A DNA stretch of 64,000 nt from assembly GCA_017506865.1 (NCBI GenBank), contig JAFCMP010000026.1:310001-374000 (forward strand), read 5' to 3'. The position numbers and the translations under genes were made by a program. Below the pieces are notes generated by a model that searched no databases, was not told the origin of the DNA, and saw only the letters and a program-made list of their open reading frames with translations. Shown here in pieces: positions 1 to 9,985 of the stretch (positions are counted from its first letter, which is position 1; each line of letters opens with the position of its first letter). Source of the stretch: Tribonema minus. Its lineage: Eukaryota > Sar > Xanthophyceae > Tribonematales > Tribonemataceae.

Positions 1-1064
1 ATGTACAAGGCGGGACTGAACGAGGCGGTCGAGCGCGCAGAGCAGATGGTGCGCAGCGCCACAGGCCGTGAGGAGAGAGCATGGGCAGGTCCGGTCAAGG
101 AGCGCGTCATTGGCTTCGACGAGCTAAGCATATGCAATCAACGCAAACTCAAGGCGCGCGGACGCCTTGAGCAGACTGCCGCAAGGTCTTACACCGGCAG
201 CGTTGTCGTGGACCGCATGTTGGCGGACCTCGTGCGGGCGCCCGAGTCGGCAGAGCTGCCTGGTCCGCCGGCAGGCACCGCGGCGGCAGCGTCAGCATCA
301 GCGCCGACAGTTGATGGCCGGGCTACGACACAGCAGCTTCACACGCAGGGTAATGGTTGTGCCGCCGACAGATTGAGTGCCGCGGCGCGAGCTCTGATGG
401 ACGACACGCTGGCAACGGTAGACTACTCTCGCCCCAAGGTGTTTGAGCTGGTGTGCGCGCTGGCGTTCATGTGCGGCCGCAGCTTGGCCGAATTGATGGC
501 AACGGGCCAGTTCAGCGCTGCGGAGAGGGAGCGCGAGCGTGCACCATACCCGTGGGTACTCTTCCAGGCCAGCCCAAGCAGCAAGACGGAAGCGATTCTA
601 CTGCTGTGCGGATCCCACAGCTTTCTCAACGGGCTCAAACGGCTACGGACCATAAACAGGTGGCGTCAGCGGCGTTGTGCAAGAACATTAACTCGCGCTT
701 CTGCAAGAGCGCAAACACTGCGGCCAAGACTGTGTTGGGGGTGGCCTCCAGTGCATTCTCTGACGTCAGGGCTCTGTATGTGGGGCTTACCCTCGCTCTG
801 TACGGCAGCGCCAAGACCACCAGCAAGCAGATGAGTGAGTGGACGCGGCGCTGCGTACCGAACTCAAACCTTCCCTCTACAGCAAAGTTCCTGGCAGCGT
901 GCAATGTCGCTTACACAGATGCGCTCCCCCAGAGACCGACGCCATTGCCAGTTCAACCAGCCACGGCAGAATCTGATGTCGCTGCGGCGGAGAGCGAGGA
1001 GAATGAGATCGAGGACGTCAAAGCGCGTGCAGGCGGCAGCTGTGCGCACGCAGGCACCGTATGA
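1..1064 (+). pseudogene. Telomere-resolvase-like tyrosine recombinase, frameshifted left copy
   Basis: This is the left-arm counterpart of the intact gene at 59590-60840. The N-terminal 63 or so residues lie outside the window. The frame is open up to about position 650, where one A is missing relative to the right copy in the codons after KRLR. Reading then continues in another frame to the TGA at 1062-1064. Upstream of the break it keeps the box-I arginine motif (CGRSLAELM) and the strand with SSKTE; downstream it keeps SDVRALY and the NVAYTD tyrosine region. The full set of recombinase residues is therefore present but split between two frames. Without frameshifting the product would lack the second arginine and the tyrosine and should be inactive. 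Confidence is high for the homology and moderate for the family name. Confidence 0.75.
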
Positions 1065-1894
1065 CGCGACCGCACCATTGAATATTTTGAGGTGCGCACG
1101 TGTGCACAGAAGCCAATAGGCATGCGTAAAGTTGAGAGTTTTGCACGACATGCGTCATCATGACGTGGATGCTCGCTGCACGATGGCTTCATTTCCAGAG
1201 CTCTACATGTCTTGAGGAAAGGCACTTTCGCAGTGCTGGCCCGTATACACAGCGGTATCACCGTCTGCAAGGCGCAGCGCTGTGCAGCGCTGTGCTGCTG
1301 CACTGCGTGGCGCGTACAAGTCTTGCTAGTCTGCTTTACAACGACGAGCTGGAACGCGCGATACGTTGTGCACACTGTGAAAGTGGTTCAGGCATGATGC
1401 GGTGGTTGCAGTAAGGCATCTGCACAATCGTAGCCACAACTGGCACCTGCTGCAGCGTCGATGACATCTTGTGGCTGCTGCGAACACATTCATCACACAC
1501 CTCCATTCATCGGGTCTGATGGGCATACGCTTCAGCGGCTGTAGTGCTCTCCGTCCCTTCTTCCACTACGAGCCCAGCGCACAGAAACTGCATTGGAATG
1601 GTTTCACAAGAAATTTCAACACATCAACACTGGGTAATACTACATAGTACCACTTAACTCATTGGCGCCAAATGATGCAATGCACATGTGCAGGATACAG
1701 ATCCGGTCAGACACGCAATTTTGAGCTCCCGAGGGCGGCGCTGCTAAGGAAAGAGGTTGGACACACGGTCTTTGCACCTTGACACAACTGGATCGATCGG
1801 ACGTGGCCTCAAAGCTACAATGTGAACAATGAATAGTCATGCACCCAACCAGGCACTTGAACGACAGGCACCAATGACGCTCATAGGCCACTAC

Positions 1895-1966
1895 TCACAA
1901 TTGCAGGGCGCGTTTGCCCACTGAGCCTGCGATGGCCATCGCGATGTTGGCCGCATTGCCAGCAAC
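1895..1966 (-). CDS. Possible terminal exon with a short hydrophobic segment (left copy)
   Basis: On the minus strand an AG acceptor is followed by 23 codons and a TGA. The peptide begins VAGNAANIAMAIAGSVG and ends KRALQL. The same exon, identical in sequence over this segment, is at 58688-58759 in the right arm. It is Ala/Gly-rich and could be part of a membrane helix. No other exons could be joined to it with confidence, so the gene it belongs to is unknown. Confidence 0.25.
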   Translation of the reverse strand, partial: VAGNAANIAMAIAGSVGKRALQL

Positions 1967-2480
1967 CTGCACAAGGACGCAGCAGAGAGAGCATGAGGCT
2001 CATCAGTGTGCCAGATCAGACTCATATGGCAACCTGACAGTATTGACTAGCCTCCGCATGTCGCATTGTGGATGGTGTTGTGCACGCGGCGGTTGCGTCA
2101 CTGAGTCTGAAGCCGTCAAGCACTGTCACGGATGAGTCTGCTCACCCGCATAAGGAGGTTGCAGTACTGTAACTGCTGGTACCTGAGGATCACACTGTCA
2201 TTTAGGTCACTCTAACGAGGATAAGCGAGAGCTCTTTCAGTTGAGTCTAATGTGCGCTGTTGCCCGCGTGTCGTGGCTCGGCGGTCTTGAGGGTGTGGTC
2301 GTGATTGAGTCTGCTGCTGGTGGTTCATATCAGATCGCACTTATGCACACTGCGGCTGCTGCTGATGCTGTGTCAGTGATGAGAAGTGTCGTCGGTTGCA
2401 GCGTTGCACACATGGGACGCAATGTTTGTGCGGCATGCAATGGAGAGCACTCGGGTGATTGCTTGACTCCGTTTCTTTGT

Positions 2481-2492
2481 GTACACATGGAC
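2481..2492. repeat. Target-site duplication of non-LTR copy a (5' side)
   Basis: The 12-base word gtacacatggac occurs here and again at 3125-3136 around the non-LTR fragment. The right arm has a single version of the site (gtacacatgga in reverse complement near 53309-53320) with no insertion between its flanks. Confidence 0.8.
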
Positions 2493-3124
2493 GGCTATGC
2501 TGCTGGGGTGGGGGAGGACGCAAAGGTCAAGCACCACACCGGCACCTTGACGTCATCTTGGGCCTTTGTGCCATTCGTGCAGGAGTCGTACGGACGGCTG
2601 GGCAAGCAGATAAGAGTCTTTGTTGTGGTGCTCTTGGCTTTACCACTGAGCTAAAAAGCTTGTGCACACTTGGCAGGGTAGCCGTCCCCTTCTGGGGTGC
2701 CAGGATACCACATTCCCCCCCCCATTTATATAGATAATTATATAGATAATGGGGGGGGAGAATGTGGTATCCTGGCACCCCAGAAGGGGACGGCTACCCT
2801 GCCAAGTGTGCACAAGCTTTTTAGCTCAGTGGTAAAGCCAGGAGCACCACATTGTCAAGGAGTTCGCAATGGGGGAGGAAGGCAGATGTGTTGCGCAAGG
2901 CCGGGCTAGCTAAGCGTCAGATCCTCATTGAGCTGAGCATGTCGTTGGCGCGGGGGTTGGCGGAGCGTATCATGGCGTACACACGCGGAGCGCGAATGTT
3001 GGGCTGTGTTGCAGCGCCGGTGTCCAAGCTCCTAGGGCGCAGTGCAGGCTAGGCTACTGCGTTGACACAAATATAGCACAGACAACCCGGCCTCCCTTGG
3101 GCCTTTATAAATACAAGTCCATAA
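2493..3124 (+). mobile_element. 5'-truncated non-LTR retroelement, copy a
   Basis: This is the 3' end of the same element that is nearly full length at 28589-31951. It encodes the tail of the endonuclease domain (DGYAAGVGEDAKVKHHTG, then FVPFVQESYGRLGKQ) and ends in the family's 3' terminus, a TTTATAAATACAAGTCCATA tail. It starts abruptly inside the reading frame, as expected for 5' truncation during target-primed reverse transcription. A foldback element (2625-2850) is inserted inside it and breaks the frame. It is flanked by a 12-bp target duplication and is absent from the right arm, so it arrived after the arms were duplicated. Confidence 0.85.
2625..2850. repeat. Near-perfect 226-bp foldback (palindromic) element
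   Basis: Arms of about 105-113 bp run from gtggtgctc at 2625 to gagcaccac at 2850, with a centre at about 2737/2738 made of AT-rich direct repeats flanked by runs of C and G. Because of the symmetry both strands encode nearly the same short peptides, which are not real genes. It interrupts non-LTR copy a: in the complete copy the flanking bases are continuous. Each arm holds the word tagctcagtggt, which resembles a tRNA A box, but no tRNA cloverleaf can be drawn. Confidence 0.85.
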
Positions 3125-3136
3125 GTACACATGGAC
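3125..3136. repeat. Target-site duplication of non-LTR copy a (3' side)
   Basis: This is the second copy of gtacacatggac, immediately after the 3' end of the non-LTR fragment. Confidence 0.8.
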
Positions 3137-6100
3137 CAGGTGAGAGTTCTACCGCTGGCACGTGCGCGTTGCTTGGCTTAACTGCAATGTGTTCTTGCGC
3201 AAACCAAGGGTCCCGGACACGGGCACTGGGCATTTCACACTTCATGTCGTATCTGCAATTGCATCCATGCATCCATCGTCCCATGGACTTAGTACGTTAG
3301 GACAATGAAACGTCTCGATGTGCAGCACCGGGGCTCCACCGTGCGGTCCGCGGTGCCGCACTTGGTGCGGAATTGGTGCTGATCTATCACCGAGACGGTG
3401 CAGCTGCGGGGCTGTACCGTGCACGACTTTAGTCTTCGGGTTTGCGCGCATAACAACGCAAGAGTCGAGGGCAGGGCAGCACAGCAGGCAAGCGCACACA
3501 TGAGCCCGATCGATGTGCAGCGAGAATATAACAACAAGACATCCGTTATTGGTGTGGCTATCAAGTGTAGCGCAGCGGTCTCACAGAAGTGCCTGACGAA
3601 TGCACTGCTGGAATTGCAACGCTAACACTTCGGATGTTCACGCAGCATTGTACCGTGCCGAGCGCAAGTGACGCACGGTCGCCGACGTGAAAAGCACCTC
3701 TGAGACTCCCAGAGTTCTGAAACGCCGTGTGCCATCTTCACTCCATGCAAGCGCCTGCCAGCGGACTGCTTCCATCGGATCATCCTGGGAGAAGATGGTG
3801 CGCCAGATAATACAAGTTAGCGGTCAGCAAGATCCTCGCAATGCTCACAGCAATCAGCTAACTCACAACAGCTTCACACACCAGATGGGGGCGCCAGCAC
3901 TGCATTGTGGCAAAGTCATGACGATGGTGGCGCAGAGGACGGCAACGCTGCTGATCAAGCCATCTCAGCCATGCTGTGCAAGTGCAACCTCACGCTACGG
4001 CATGACATCCTTGATTTCATCTTTCATAATCAGATACTTTGAAGTTCTGCAGTAGTATTTCTGAAGAACCTCAGAAGTAGGGCAATGGTGTTGTGTGTAG
4101 AACTGCAGCACGGCAATCTGACTACGGCAGCTCTGATGCCATATTCTGAGGTATCAAGGACTCTGCACGCACTAGCAGTAGCGAGCGCATTGCAATTATA
4201 TGAGGAGCAGTACTGATTCAGGCAACATTTAACGAGTCCATCGCAATGATACGGTACGTAGTGGAACACTCTCGCTCTAAGGCCTCATGTCACGGCCGAG
4301 CACAGCACAAGAAGCTGGCTATGCTCATAGCAGTGCGCTGACAGCACACGGCAGTTTGACAGACGAACAACTGTCGTTACTTAATCTTCAAATGCATACC
4401 AACTTGTTCAATATAACAAGTTTGTGAAAGAAACGTGGGGCAATAGGCTCAAGCAAACGAGCTCAAAGACACACGCAACTGTTTGAGATCCCGTGATGTT
4501 ACCCATCGAAGATATTCATGATGAAGTAGTACACTCTTGCTGTAAGCCTCGACATCAAAAGCGCTGCCAACACTGTGTGCATTCCACAGCAACTGTTGCG
4601 TGCTGGCAGTTCGTAGCGTAAATGAGCCGCAGCGCACATCGATTGGCTGACAGCTGCTGAACAAATACCTTGCAGCACTCTGTGACGGCAGCATCTCCAT
4701 CTTGCACGCTGCCTCTTCCGACCGTTGGGTTCTGGGCTCCGTCAACCTGCCAGGCACCGGGGGCAAAGTTGACGAGAACCCCGACCATGTGCAACAGCGA
4801 TGGGAGAGCATGGATGGTAACAAGCAGCACAAGACTTGTGACCGACAACAAGGCACCTCTCAATACATCGGTTGTTTCAGCGCTGTGCACATTGCATGCG
4901 TCCATGATTTGGTGGTCATTGCAGACAAGAGTACCCAAGGTGAGTGTTGCCCGTGCCTCATCGGCAGCCGTCTGCAAAGCTGATCATTACCAATGCCTCA
5001 GCATTCATGTGCTGGTTGATTCCACTCTCACACTGGGCAAACAAACATGCGACCCATCGTAACCCTAACTCTTTACCAACACAAAGTGTGACAGCAGCAC
5101 ACTCAGTCAATCTTGCTAGAGAGGAGGCCAACGAAGACGTGTGATGAAACGCGCGACATTTGCAATGCATGGAAGGAGGTTCTCGCGCCTTGAATACACC
5201 TAAAGTGCGCCTGTCAAACTTCAGTGTGTGCTTCTCCAATGCGTGCATTCGACTGCGATTGTGCATGTTCATTTAAACTTGCCTGCTACTGCACCATTCA
5301 ATGGGAGCATCAAAGGTACAGGCATACCGAGACTGACACATGCCGCTTGTCTTGTGACATAGTGCATGCGGTAGATACATCTTGGTAGTTCACACTGTTC
5401 ACAGTGTCTGCCATATTGACAGGTAGTGCAACGTTCATAGTATTCGAAGGTCGTATTTTCAAAACCTTGTGCGTCAGCTAACGTCCTCCTTCAGGCGCAT
5501 TCGCTTCATCCCCTGTCCCCATGTTAGTTGCGCTGGAAACAATGTACCGTAAAAAGTTCATAGAGTACAAGTTGCAGTCCAGCCTGCCGTGGCACAGCAT
5601 GTAATAAATCTATGGTATGCGAACCAAATGGAAAAGCCTCCAAAAAGTATAATGAAGTTCAAACTTCAATTACGAAGTTCAAACTTAAAACCCTGAGTAG
5701 GGCCTGTGCTAGTTAGGAGTATCCATGCATAAACGTACCGGTGTGCCGACTGCAGTTGGCACAAGCGTGCTCAATGCCGAGACTCCTGTACGCCTTGACC
5801 GCGACCATGTGGCAAGGGAAGTGGCCAGCGATCAAAGTGCGATCATGCAGAGGGCACAGCGTGAACAGTGCCTGGCACAGGCCATCAAAGATGCTCAGCC
5901 TACAATCCGACCCGACGCGCAGCACGGAGTGCCCGACGAAGTGGCACAGCGGCACAGCGCTTGGTCATCGCGCAGAAGACGCCAACTAATACATTAGATT
6001 ACCGGTGAGAAACGTAAGAGGGTATCAACGACACTCTGCGCAATGTACAGCGGAAAACCGAAGCTGGTATGACGGATCCGCGAGACGCGCAGATGACGGG

Positions 6101-6512
6101 CACCAACACGCGGAACCGCGCGGCAGAGGAGTTAAGCAGCCGAAGGCAAGCGCTTGCATAAGCGCTGAAGAGCCTGTGGGAATGGATTGGCTCATACAGC
6201 AGCAGAATGCGCCATGCAGGAGCCTGTCAACATTAAATGTACACTGGCCTGCACATGATCAAATTCTCTGTGCTGACCGCAAGTGTGCTCGTGGGTGGCG
6301 GAGGCGGGACAGTTGGGACATGGTCGGAACAGGCATGGGTAATCAGAGATTGCACACCCCTCCTTGAGCAGTTTCTAGAGTACTCGATAAAACTCCAGGG
6401 ACAATGGGTCAATGAATTGCTTTCATAGCTAAAAGAAACAGCGAGCTCACACACTCCTCTTACATGAGATAGAGGCAACAGGGCTGTCCCCGCGTCCAAA
6501 ACGTGACATTCG
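3137..6512. other. Inner part of left arm: no recognised gene, several reading frames shared with the right arm
   Basis: Short open frames are conserved between the arms: 3687-4055 (122 aa, pair 52389-52757), 4670-5062 (pair 51395-51730) and 5725-5997 with its antisense frame 5713-5955 (pairs 50449-50703 and 50491-50733). Since the arms are close relatives, open frames are kept on both strands and this is weak evidence for coding. No motif was recognised. About 5080-5640 is homologous to the end and 3' flank of the coiled-coil gene at 7905-9314 (see 9200-9985), so part of this stretch is probably a decayed relative of that gene. Confidence 0.5.
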
Positions 6513-6821
6513 TAGGTGCGACCTCGGTAAAACCATGGCGATTTGACCATTACCGGTGGTTTACCGGCGGGACACGCTCCTTCCAGGCCTGTCCCGAGCG
6601 TACCCTCTTCTGGCAAGTCCCCGCCACCCGCAAGCCGCCACCATCCATCCACAACCCTGATTTCACGGCAGAGAACGAAAACGCGCAGCCAACAGCATGG
6701 CATGACAATCGAGTGTTGCTCTCAGCTCCATGCATCAGCCCTCACCTTGGCCTTGCCTGACAGACATCGCGGGTGGCGGCCCGCAGGTAGCGGCTTGCGG
6801 CCAGGCTTCAGCGGCAGCGCC

Positions 6822-7575
6822 AGGCTTCAGCGGCAGCGCCAAGCAGCAACACAAACCCTGAAAAAAGGAGATCAACTAGAAACTTCAACCCGACACCCGA
6901 CACCCGAGACCCGAGACCCGAGACCCGCCGCCGTTAGCTGCCGGCTCTCAGATTTCTGCAGACTGCTGCTGCGTTGAGTTTTTTTTTTCACTTTGTGGCT
7001 GAGGCTGACGGCGCTGGGCTTTGATCGCTCGGATAGCGGGTCTCGGTTCTCGGGTCTTGGGTCTCGGGTCTCGGGCAGCGTGCGGTGGCAGGGCACCACA
7101 TGCTCACAACCCTCATGTCGTACAGCAAGGATCCGTACAAATGCAGCGCCTACCGCCTGCACTTTAAGAGCAGCCTGCCACCAGCGGATGCAGCCGCTAG
7201 GCTTCAGCGGCAGCGCCAAGCAGCAACACAAACCCTGAAAAAAAAAATCAACTAGAAACTTCAGCCCGACACCCGACACCCGAGACCCGAGACCCGAGAC
7301 CCGCCGCCGTTGACACTGCCGGCTCTCAGATTTCTGCAGACTGCTGCTGCGTTGAGTTTTTTTTTTCACTTTGTGGCTTAGGCTGAGGGCGCTGGGCTTT
7401 GATCGCTTGGATAGCGGGTCTCGGGTCTCGGGTCTCGGGTCTCGGGTCTTGGGTAGCGTGCGGTGGCAGGGCATCACACGCTCACAGCCCTCGTGTCGTA
7501 CAGCAAGGATCTGTACAAATGCAGCGCCTGCCGCCTGCACTTTAAGAGCACCCTGCCACCAGCAGATGCAGCCGC
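6822..7575. repeat. Two tandem copies of a 377-bp unit with opposed heptamer arrays
   Basis: Unit 1 is about 6822-7198 and unit 2 about 7199-7575. Each unit contains an array of CCCGAGA heptamers followed about 130 bp later by the complementary array of TCTCGGG heptamers, so each can fold into a long hairpin. The end of each unit encodes the same peptide stretch (LHFKS followed by LPPADAA). In the second unit this runs on as an open frame into the next gene. An 18-bp word (ccaggcttcagcggcagc) is also duplicated at 6820-6840. Confidence 0.8.
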
Positions 7576-7933
7576 TGCTGTAGCGACAGCAGCTGAGAGA
7601 GTGGACTCCACCAAAGCCGTTATGCCCGGCGGGCATGATCACCTCAACATCAGCATGTCTGGCAGTCGCAGCTGCAAGGCACACGCTACACAGGTGGCTG
7701 CGGTGCTGAGCCCGCGGTGCGGCAACACCATCAACCTTGTCACGCCAGACCGCGAAAGCGTGATCATTGGCCAGGGTGAGATCCGCCGCATCTTCACCGC
7801 AGCACCTGCGCTAGCGTCGCCGCAGCTCGCGCTGGTTCGGGCTGCCCGGGCCGGCTGCGGTCGGGTTGGTGCCTTTCGCTGGGGCAGGTGCTCGTGGGAT
7901 CTCGATGGACGCAGACATCTTCCACGCTTTTGA
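7463..7933 (+). CDS. Open frame upstream of and probably joined to the coiled-coil gene
   Basis: This frame starts within the second 377-bp repeat unit and stays open for 156 codons with GC-rich codon use. It includes a CxxC pair (KCSAC near the start) and then PGGHDHLNISMSG, with no recognised domain. Its end overlaps the start of the next frame (7866-9314) near a GC-rich run at about 7840-7865. The peptide sense carries over from one frame to the other, so these may be one gene with a one-base frameshift or a small intron. The function is unknown. Confidence 0.4.
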   Translation: MAGHHTLTALVSYSKDLYKCSACRLHFKSTLPPADAAAAVATAAERVDSTKAVMPGGHDHLNISMSGSRSCKAHATQVAAVLSPRCGNTINLVTPDRESVIIGQGEIRRIFTAAPALASPQLALVRAARAGCGRVGAFRWGRCSWDLDGRRHLPRF

Positions 7934-9314
7934 GAGCCAGCGGCTTCAACATTTCGTGAAGAGCCACCAGCAGTCCTCGGAGCAGTGGAACGGCTTCATC
8001 ATCAGAATCACCTACCAGCCCGAAGAATTTCACGTGCCCGGCATCCACCACACTGTCGACTACTTCAGGATGTTCAACGGTACCATCCAGTTCTCCGCAT
8101 ACAGGGACCGGCACGTGTCAGTTGAGGACTGGCAGCAGGCTGGCTGGCGAGATGCAGACGCCACGGACCCAAACAATCCTGTGTGGCAGGACTTTCCGCA
8201 TGCCAAGAAACACAACATCAGATGTTGTGTTTCTCGATGCGTACGCAGATTCTGCGTACGCATCCGCGAGGCGGCACTGCTCTGCACTGTTGTTGAGCAA
8301 GCGGTGGTGATCATGTCTCGTGGAGCGCTGGCCCCGTCGTTCTACTTGTTCATACACCTCAGAAAAGGCATTCCGTCAACACGCAACAGCATACGAGCAT
8401 TCATCGCGGCGATGAAGCGGGTTAAGAATCGATTTGCTGTGAAGCGGTTCTGGCCGACACTGCCGGACCCTCATACCGGACACCCTGCCAGCCTGCCGAA
8501 AACGAGCTTGGGGGACCTTCGGGGTGAAGGTTGGGCGTTGGTGACGAGTCGAGACGGCGTGCGCACGCCGTGGCCAGCGTTTAACGCCTTGGAGGTGCCG
8601 GAATCCGTGGCAGCGGCGGGGTTTGGAGCAGACAACCCTGCTTCGGTGGCGTGCATGACGGAGGCAGCTACGCCGTACGTGGCGCAAGCCATCGCGTCCG
8701 GCAATCCACAGCAGGTGCTCGACATCATCGTGCCGCTAGCCCCCGGCGCGGCGCAGCAGATGCTGGCGGTATGGGAGCTCTTCTACACCGAGCACGGCGT
8801 GGAGGTGCTGCAGACGATGCTGGACAGGTATACGCGCGACGCGGCAGCAGAGGATGCGCATCATCTGCGCGTCAGGAAAGCAGTGGCGGAGCGCGAGAAG
8901 GAGGAGCTGCGGTATCAGCATGATCAACTGCTCACAGAAGTGGCACAGATGCGGGCGGCGCGCGACGAGCTGTTGCGCAAGGTCAGTGCGGAAAAAACGG
9001 AGATTGCAGCAATTCAAGCCGCATGCGATGCCTTACGCCAACAGAGGACTGACTCGTGGGTAGAGCTGAGAGCGAGGTGTTTAGCTCATGGCATCAGTCT
9101 TGGTAAATATGATCAGGAGAATCAGACATGGCATCAGTTGACCGAACAGATCAATAACATGAGTACGCGCCTGCGCATTATGCGAATGGAGAAGAGGAGG
9201 CTGATGAGCATGTGTGCTGAAGTGCGCGGAAACTGCGACGCATTCAAAGAGATCCTAGCTATACAAGAGGCCATGAGGAGCTGTGAGACGTCCGACACTT
9301 GCAGCGTGCAATGA
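7905..9314 (+). CDS. Unknown protein with long C-terminal coiled coil
   Basis: From the ATG at 7905 the frame runs 469 codons to the TGA at 9312-9314. The N-terminal part (MDADIFHAFESQRL onward) is not recognised. The middle contains a run encoded by two perfect hairpins (8206-8264), giving a Cys/Arg-rich stretch that looks like an insertion. From about residue 300 to the end the protein is rich in Glu, Lys, Arg, Gln and Leu with heptad spacing, which indicates a coiled coil (AVAEREKEELRYQHDQLL is typical). The 3' end and downstream flank are homologous to decayed sequence in both arms. The frame may extend upstream (7463-7933). The protein could be structural or part of an unrecognised mobile element; no catalytic motif is visible. 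Confidence 0.55.
   Translation: MDADIFHAFESQRLQHFVKSHQQSSEQWNGFIIRITYQPEEFHVPGIHHTVDYFRMFNGTIQFSAYRDRHVSVEDWQQAGWRDADATDPNNPVWQDFPHAKKHNIRCCVSRCVRRFCVRIREAALLCTVVEQAVVIMSRGALAPSFYLFIHLRKGIPSTRNSIRAFIAAMKRVKNRFAVKRFWPTLPDPHTGHPASLPKTSLGDLRGEGWALVTSRDGVRTPWPAFNALEVPESVAAAGFGADNPASVACMTEAATPYVAQAIASGNPQQVLDIIVPLAPGAAQQMLAVWELFYTEHGVEVLQTMLDRYTRDAAAEDAHHLRVRKAVAEREKEELRYQHDQLLTEVAQMRAARDELLRKVSAEKTEIAAIQAACDALRQQRTDSWVELRARCLAHGISLGKYDQENQTWHQLTEQINNMSTRLRIMRMEKRRLMSMCAEVRGNCDAFKEILAIQEAMRSCETSDTCSVQ
8206..8264. repeat. Two adjacent perfect 29-bp palindromes inside a coding frame
   Basis: The first palindrome (8206-8234) has 14-bp arms, agaaacacaacatc and its exact complement, around a single A. 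The second (8236-8264) has 14-bp arms, gatgcgtacgcaga and its exact complement, around a single T. One base separates them. The reading frame stays open through both. Confidence 0.9.
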
Positions 9315-9985
9315 GAGCCTCGCTTTTGAATTCACACACAAAGTGCGCCTATCATTATTGTAGTTCGTTATCTTTCTGATTTCTGCATTTGACTGTGATT
9401 GTGCATGCTCATTTCAATGCTGTCATGTTGATGTATGCTTGCATGCGATGGCTTTATTGAATACCAAGCATCACAGGTACTGCATCGAGACTGACGCATG
9501 GCGCTTATGCATTCGCCTGCGACATCGTGTTTGCTCCAGATACATGTTGGTGGTTTCACAGTAGTCACAGCGTCTGCACCTTTCATAGGTACTGCAACAT
9601 TCAGAGTATTCAGAGGCCGTTCTTAGTGCAAGTGGCTTGTGCGTCAGCAAATGTCTTCCTTCAGGCGCATTCGCTGCATCCCCTGTCCTCGTGGGAGTGG
9701 GAGTCGCGCCGCAAACGACGAAATATTTTTATTCATTGCGCTTGGAGCGCAAGAAGCCCTCTTGTCAGGGAATGCATGAGCACGCCATGCAACAACACTC
9801 CTTCTCCGAAGAGACGCCCAAACACAAACAGGTTTCCCCCTTTCACACTATCATCAACACGACCAAGCCCTAAGGTACTTTAAGTTTATGAGTGCTTGCT
9901 GTTCAGTAGGAGTTGAAGTCCAGCCTGCCAAGGCAAAGCAGGTGCTCAATACTACTGTACAGTATGCGAACCACATGGGAAGATG
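9200..9985 (+). repeat. Third, diverged copy of an inner arm segment
   Basis: This stretch aligns with left arm about 5080-5640 and the matching part of the right arm. Examples are the words cttcaggcgcattcgct and gtatgcgaacca, and blocks at 9310-9420, 9470-9690 and 9905-9985. An unrelated block at about 9700-9900 is present only here. The homology begins inside the end of the coiled-coil gene, so the arms carry a decayed relative of that gene. Confidence 0.75.

Larger units (their letters stand above)
1..6512. repeat. Left arm of a giant inverted repeat
   Basis: This stretch matches 49933-60651 in reverse complement along its whole length; position 1 pairs with 60651 and position 6512 with about 49933. 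By eye the arms differ at several percent of positions plus small indels, so this is an old duplication rather than an assembly fold-back. The arm continues beyond the left edge of the window. It contains the resolvase-like pseudogene, a non-LTR insertion at 2493-3124 that the other arm lacks, and mostly non-coding sequence. Homology stops abruptly at about 6512. Confidence 0.9.

Noticed and set aside
2815..2850. A tRNA gene suggested by tagctcagtggt
   Set aside because: No acceptor stem, anticodon arm or B box can be paired around it; only an A-box-like word is present.
2527..2909. Matching short proteins on both strands
   Set aside because: They arise from the palindrome of the foldback element, which encodes the same peptides on both strands.
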